A stretch of 17,270 bases of DNA, taken from positions 340,447-357,716 of the forward strand of contig MU646625.1 of assembly GCA_026770585.1 (NCBI GenBank), in the 5' to 3' direction. The DNA comes from Baffinella frigidus (lineage: Eukaryota; Cryptophyceae; Cryptomonadales; Baffinellaceae). Each line of letters begins with the position of its first letter. The stretch's first letter is position 1. The position numbers and the translations under genes were made by a program. The notes beneath the pieces are model-generated. The model was not told the DNA's origin, made no database searches, and saw only the letters and a list, made by a program, of their open reading frames with translations. Positions 13,473-17,270 of the stretch are shown here, piece by piece.

Positions 13473-14769
13473 CACGGACCTCCAGGTCCACGGCCTCGCG
13501 CCTCTCGAGCACAACGTCTCCAAGCTCCACGACGAGGCACCCCCTCTGGCCCTGTTTGACCACTGTTTTCCTGGTACCAACCGGGACGTAGGGGGTAGAG
13601 CACAACGTCTCCAAGCTCCACGACGAGGCACCCCCCCCCCGCCTCCTTTGACCAGAGTCTCATCAACCAACAGTTTCCCGGTACGGATCGGGACGCCCTC
13701 TCGAGCACAACGTCTCCAAGCTCCACGACGAGGCACCCCCCCCTCGCCTCCTTTGACCAGAGTCTCATCAACCAACAGTTTCCCGGTACGGATCGGGACG
13801 CCCTCTCGAGCACAACGTCTCCAAGCTCCACGACGAGGCACCCCCCCCTCGCCTCCTTTGACCAGAGTCTCATCAACCAACAGTTTCCCGGTACGGATCG
13901 GGACGCCCTCTCGAGCACAACGTCTCCAAGCTCCACGACGAGGCACCCCCCCCTCGCCTCCTTTGACCAGAGTCTCATCAACCAACAGTTTCCCGGTACG
14001 GATCGGGACGCCCTCTCGAGCACAACGTCTCCAAGCTCCACGACGAGGCACCCCCCCTCGCCTCCTTTGACCAGAGTCTCATCAACCAACAGTTTCCCGG
14101 TACGGATCGGGACGCCCTCTCGAGCACAACGTCTCCAAGCTCCACGACGAGGCACCCCCCCCGCGCCTCCTTTGACCAGAGTCTCATCAACCAACAGTTT
14201 CCCGGTACGGATCGGGACGCCCTCTCGAGCACAACGTCTCCAAGCTCCACGACGAGGCACCCCCCCCTCGCCTCCTTTGACCAGAGTCTCATCAACCAAC
14301 AGTTTCCCGGTACGGATCGGGCCGGGAAAATGTTGGTTGATGAGACTCTGGTCAAAGGAGACGAGGCACCCCCCCCTCGTCTCCTTTGACCAAAGTCTCA
14401 TCCACCAACATTTTCCGGGTACGGATCGGGACGCCCTCTCGAGCACAACGTCTCCAAACTCCACGAGGTCACCTTTCGGAACATGCCAGAATCTGTCGTT
14501 AATACACTCATCAAAGCCTGGGTGTTGTTCCTAAAATAGCATATCCACTCTTATCTTGGGCGTTGGAAGCCTTAAGATTCACAACGGATTCTGGTATGTC
14601 CGAGATGAGCACAGACCTCCAGGTGGGCGGCCTCGCGCCTCTCGAGAGCACAACGTCTCTAACCTTCACGACGAGGCACCCCCTCTGGCCCTGTTTGACC
14701 ACTGTTTTCCTGGTACCAACCGGGACGTAGGGGGTAGAGCACAACGTCTCCAAACTCCACGACGAGGCA
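13473..14769. repeat. Segmental duplication flanking the 105-bp array
   Basis: 13473-13632 and 14609-14769 are close copies (GACCTCCAGGT, CCCCCTCTGGCCCTGTTTG, TTTTCCTGGTACCAACCGGG). A diverged third relative is near 14980-15040 (TTTTCTGGTACCAATCGGG). Confidence 0.88.
13598..14470. repeat. 105-bp tandem array with one inverted unit
   Basis: GAGCACAACGTCTCCAA starts at 13598, 13703, 13808, 13913, 14018, 14122, 14227 and 14441. Units are almost identical, differing mainly in the length of the C run. Because 105 is a multiple of three, long open frames appear on both strands by default. Between 14321 and 14419 a unit is present in inverted orientation, forming a hairpin of about 45-base arms. 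Confidence 0.92.
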
Positions 14770-15194
14770 GCCCCCTTCCACGCGAGAACCTAGGGTTCAG
14801 CTGGCGCAACCGCGTCTTGCTATTATGGATGCCACGAATCGGCCACTTTGGGAGAGCAATCGCGGAATTCCCTGGCTACTCGCCAAAAGTTAAATACCCG
14901 AAATCGGGTATCGCCTCATCAGGGAGCTCTGCCCAAGCCTCTTTCGTGATTTGCTCTCCGCGACCGCCACTCCTGGTCCCATCTTTTTCTGGTACCAATC
15001 GGGCCGCGCGGGGGTGGAGCACACTGGCTCTCAGCTCCACGCATTGAATGGACCTTCGGAAGAGAGGAGCAGGGCTTCCTTAGGGGAGGGACCTTCGGAG
15101 GAGACGAAGAGGGCTGAGCGCTTCATCCCGAAGAGCGTCCTGGCGGCACACTAAACCGCGACTGTTGGCGGACAGGAGCATTTATCACGTCCAG

Positions 15195-15247
15195 CAGCGC
15201 CGGGCGTGCTTGCGACCTTTCGCATCAACGCGCAGGCGCGCACCGAG
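15195..15247 (+). CDS. Tentative C2-like exon
   Basis: Acceptor CACGTCCAG, donor GAG/GTGCGT. In phase it reads APGVLATFRINAQARTE, like a C2 strand after the first loop. Its 3' edge (ATCAAYGCGCAGGCGCGCACCGAG) recurs three times downstream. Confidence 0.5.
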
Positions 15248-15289
15248 GTGCGTTCAGGGTTTGGGTTATTGGGTTTCGGGTTTGAGGGC

Positions 15290-15668
15290 GACCTTTCGCA
15301 TCAAAGGGCGACCTTTCGCATCAGTGCTCAGGCGTGCACCGAGGTGCGGAACACGGGCGGTTTCAGGGACGTGAACCTGAACACGCGTCTTTTCGCTCCG
15401 AGCCACTGATACACACGAAAAGATTTCAAACCGCCCAGTGCGAATAGTATCGGGGATGTAGAAGTTTTATTATTTTTTCGCATCCGGGAGTGGCTGTGAC
15501 CTTTCGCATCAATGCGCAGGCGCGCACCGAGGTCGAGCTCTGCCTCAGTCGGGTTGACTGATCGTTTTCACGCCAAACTTGCCGGTTTTGTACCGGAAAA
15601 CAGGGGAATCCACTTCCGGTCTCCGCATTTCGAGCGGACAAGATTAATGTGCAGGTGCGCACCGAGGT
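15290..15668 (+). pseudogene. Three partial copies of the exon ending at 15247
   Basis: Copies end at GAG/GTGCGG (about 15345), GAG/GTCGAG (about 15531) and GAG/GTTCCC (about 15667), encoding TFRISAQACTE, TFRINAQARTE and KINVQVRTE. The last donor runs straight into CCCTAAACCC. CTTTCGCATCA is also duplicated alone at 15296. Confidence 0.75.
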
Positions 15669-15839
15669 TCCCCTAAACCCTAAAACTAAGCCCTGAAAAA
15701 TTATACACCCAGACCTTTTGGGGGGGGGTGGCGCGGGGGGGGGGAGCTGCGCCGTTTTGTCGCGTCAATGACTAAATCTCTTTGATGCAGATTGTCCGGA
15801 GAGCAGCACCCGCTTGTTTCCGCTTCGACGGGTGACTCC

Positions 15840-15955
15840 CAAACCCTTAACCCTAAACCCTGAACCCCAAACCCTAAACCCCAAACCCCAAACCCCAAAC
15901 CCAAAACCCAAAACCCTACACCCTAAACCCTAAATCCTGAACCCTAAACACGCAG
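15840..15955. repeat. Telomere-like heptamers (CCCTAAA, CCCCAAA)
   Basis: About sixteen tandem heptamers, mainly AACCCTA, AACCCCA and AACCCAA forms. Confidence 0.95.
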
Positions 15956-15974
15956 GAGCTTCGTGTTAGCAGAG

Positions 15975-16053
15975 AGGCATTCGGACATATCCCCGGGCGC
16001 GCGGCAGGGCTGGGCCGAGGCGGGGGAAGCCTCCTATGCCCTCCCCTTGACAG
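15975..16053 (+). CDS. Tentative C2-like exon
   Basis: Open frame HSDISPGARQGWAEAGEAS then YALPLT, donor ACA G/GTTGCA (phase 1), which fits the two-base start of the exon at 17054. The acceptor is uncertain: AG sites at 15969, 15972 and 15974 are possible, and only the last gives phase 0 from the exon at 15247. Confidence 0.5.
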
Positions 16054-16067
16054 GTTGCACCCCACGG

Positions 16068-16130
16068 GTTCAGGGTTCAGGGTTCAGGGTTCAGGGTGCA
16101 GGGTTCAGGGTTCAGGGTTCGGGGTTCATG
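16068..16130. repeat. GGGTTCA heptamer tract
   Basis: About eight tandem GGTTCAG units, one with GTGCAG, starting 14 bases after the donor at 16054. Confidence 0.95.
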
Positions 16131-16198
16131 ATGTCGGCTTGATTCCGTCGTATTTGTTCTTGGCGATCTAGTGCCAGCAGCGCATGTCGGCGTACTTA

Positions 16199-16401
16199 TT
16201 GTCGAAATGGGCTTCGCGCGGAATCGAGGTCAGGTCAGGAAATCAGATTTTTTTCTAAAAATGGACTTTTATGCTATCTTAGGTATGGTTTTTATCTCAA
16301 AATAGCATCTTCCACCTGTAAGATGACACATAAAGGCAAAAAAATGAAAAAATGTTGCTGACCTGACCTCGATTTTTTCCGCGCGGATCCCATTTCGACA
16401 A
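16199..16401. mobile_element. TA-flanked foldback MITE (E)
   Basis: Arms of about 40 bases, outer word TTGTCGAAATGGG, inner TCGAGGTCAGGTCAG. TA at 16197-16198 and 16402-16403. The interior contains a hairpin ATGCTATCTTAGG/CTCAAAATAGCAT. Length 203 bp. Confidence 0.88.
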
Positions 16402-16451
16402 TACCACGCCACACAGTGGCCTCGCAGATCGGTCCCTTTATTTTTGTGGTA

Positions 16452-16686
16452 CTGTAGAATTCGGGTTGGCTTGGATTTTTCCAGGGTCGGGTCGGGCGGA
16501 AATCTGACGAAGATGCGCCGTGGTGTGTCATCTTATGGGTGGGGGATGCAAAGACTAGATGTCGTGTCATCAATCTCAGGCACAAGATAGCATAAAACTT
16601 TATTTAAGCCAGTCATCTAACAAAACAATCTGGAATTTTCAATTGCCCGACCCGACCCAAAATCCAAGCCAACCCGAATTCTACAA
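16452..16686. mobile_element. TA-flanked foldback MITE (F)
   Basis: Arms of about 45 bases, outer word TGTAGAATTCGGGTTGGC and inner GGTCGGGTCGGGC. TA at 16450-16451 and 16687-16688. Length 235 bp, 50 bases from element E. The word AAGATAGCATAAA is also related to the hairpin of E. Confidence 0.87.
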
Positions 16687-17053
16687 TACTGATTAATAAT
16701 TGATCGGTAAAAAGACATTGTATTAACCGATATTTCGCAGGATTTCGGTCGAAATTTCCTTTGAAGCCCCATGCGTGAAGGAGTGCTTGGTGGCCTACCA
16801 TGCGTGTGTACGTTGCTCTGGCAGGGCACACGGCAGCCGCACCATGCGTGTTTCCCTTTGGCTACAGTAGTGAATGTAGTTGAGTGTATAGGTGGGGTCC
16901 CCATGGGTGGGGTCCCCCCGTACAACTGGCCGTACAGCTGTACAACAGCCGCGCCTCTGCTGTCATCTCCCGGACTATTCCTAAGTTGACATGCTGGGCC
17001 CGCGGTACAAACCCGGCAACTTTGTCCTGAAACAGAGCCCCCGTGGGTTGCAG
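16687..17053 (+). other. Intronic region with an exon-edge duplicate and a dispersed repeat
   Basis: CGCGCCTCTGCTGTCAT at 16950 repeats the 3' part of the next exon (17122). AAGTTGACATGCTGG (16983) begins the repeat shared with 3129. GGTGGGGTCCCC is doubled near 16895. Confidence 0.6.
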
Positions 17054-17146
17054 GCGAGGAGGTGCAGGTGCTGGTGACCGGACACACGGCGGACAACGTC
17101 GGTGGGGATAAGACGCTCGGACGCGCCTCTGCTGTCATTTCTCCAG
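17054..17146 (+). CDS. C2-domain-like exon, C-terminal strands
   Basis: Acceptor TGGGTTGCAG, donor CCA G/GTCTTT. It reads EEVQVLVTGHTADNVGG, then DKTLGRASAVISP. A hydrophobic strand, an Asp/Gly loop and DxxLGxAxxxIS resemble the last strands of a C2 domain. Two-base start fits the phase of the exon ending at 16053. The gene runs on past the window. Confidence 0.65.
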
Positions 17147-17164
17147 GTCTTTACTCTACTGAAA

Positions 17165-17270
17165 GCCTAAACCCTGAACCCGAAACCCGAAACCCGAAAC
17201 CCGAAACCCGAAACCCGAAACCCGGAACCCGGAACCCGAAACCCGAAACCCGAAACCCGAAACCCGAAAC
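17165..17270. repeat. CCCGAAA heptamer tract to the window edge
   Basis: CCTAAACCCTGAA followed by about thirteen CCCGAAA units, one GGAACCC variant pair. The same heptamer, reverse-complemented, fills the exon 14 minisatellite at 2.1-2.7 kb. Confidence 0.96.

Noticed and set aside
13469-14464. 331-codon minus-strand ORF, the longest in the window, and its 272- and 232-codon companions
   Set aside because: They span the 105-bp tandem array. Its period is a multiple of three, so any frame free of stops in one unit stays open. No family resemblance, and both strands are equally open.
15110-15154. Plus-strand tail RAERFIPKSVLAAH with stop
   Set aside because: Codon use looks coding, but it has no acceptor in phase that I can support, and it would end the C2-like gene before its clearest downstream exon.
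1-17270. Bacterial features: operons, ribosome binding sites, CRISPR arrays, rho-independent terminators
   Set aside because: The window is eukaryotic by its introns and repeats. The tandem arrays have no spacer-repeat structure typical of CRISPR.
17165-17270. True chromosome end at the right edge
   Set aside because: The units are CCCGAAA rather than pure CCCTAAA, and similar tracts occur inside introns throughout the window, so an interstitial tract is more likely.

Overview
The window is nuclear DNA from a eukaryote. It has spliced genes with GT-AG introns, interstitial telomere-like heptamers (CCCTAAA, CCCGAAA, CCCTGAA) and many short TA-flanked inverted-repeat elements. The main protein begins with a signal peptide followed by Ala-Phe and a basic stretch, which resembles the plastid-targeting leaders of algae with red-type secondary plastids. 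A cryptophyte or similar microalga is my guess; I cannot prove the taxon.

Two spliced genes lie head to head around position 11.8 kb. On the minus strand (11631 to 703) I could assemble a complete 15-exon gene for a tRNA 2-selenouridine synthase (MnmH/SelU/YbbB family). It encodes 431 residues and every exon phase fits. It has an N-terminal targeting leader, a rhodanese domain with its cysteine (VYCWRGGQ), a P-loop domain (GPTGSCKT, with Cys where a Gly is expected) and the family C-terminal HYDP motif. Only 1296 of 10929 bases code. Exons are 31-282 bases long and introns 241-1847 bases. On the plus strand, from about 12001 and running off the right end, exons fit a C2-domain-like protein. 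The exons at 12439-12542 and 17054-17146 are the clearest; the others are tentative.

The striking feature is what fills the introns. Nearly every exon of the MnmH gene has one or more partial copies of its own edge, carrying the splice site, on the intronic side: copies of 3' edges plus donor lie downstream, copies of 5' edges plus acceptor lie upstream. The extreme case is exon 14, whose HYDP-encoding end plus donor plus heptamer tract is repeated six times as a roughly 100-bp minisatellite. Several donors, real and duplicated, run within a few bases into C-rich telomere-like heptamers. Introns also hold at least six families of MITE-like foldback elements, mostly flanked by TA, along with microsatellites and dispersed repeats.

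Layout: 1-702 downstream flank (a foldback and one MITE); 703-11631 MnmH gene (minus); 11632-12000 shared intergenic region, probably a two-way promoter; 12001-17270 C2-like gene (plus), whose introns hold a 105-bp tandem array (13.5-14.5 kb), two abutting MITEs (16.2-16.7 kb) and heptamer tracts up to the right edge.
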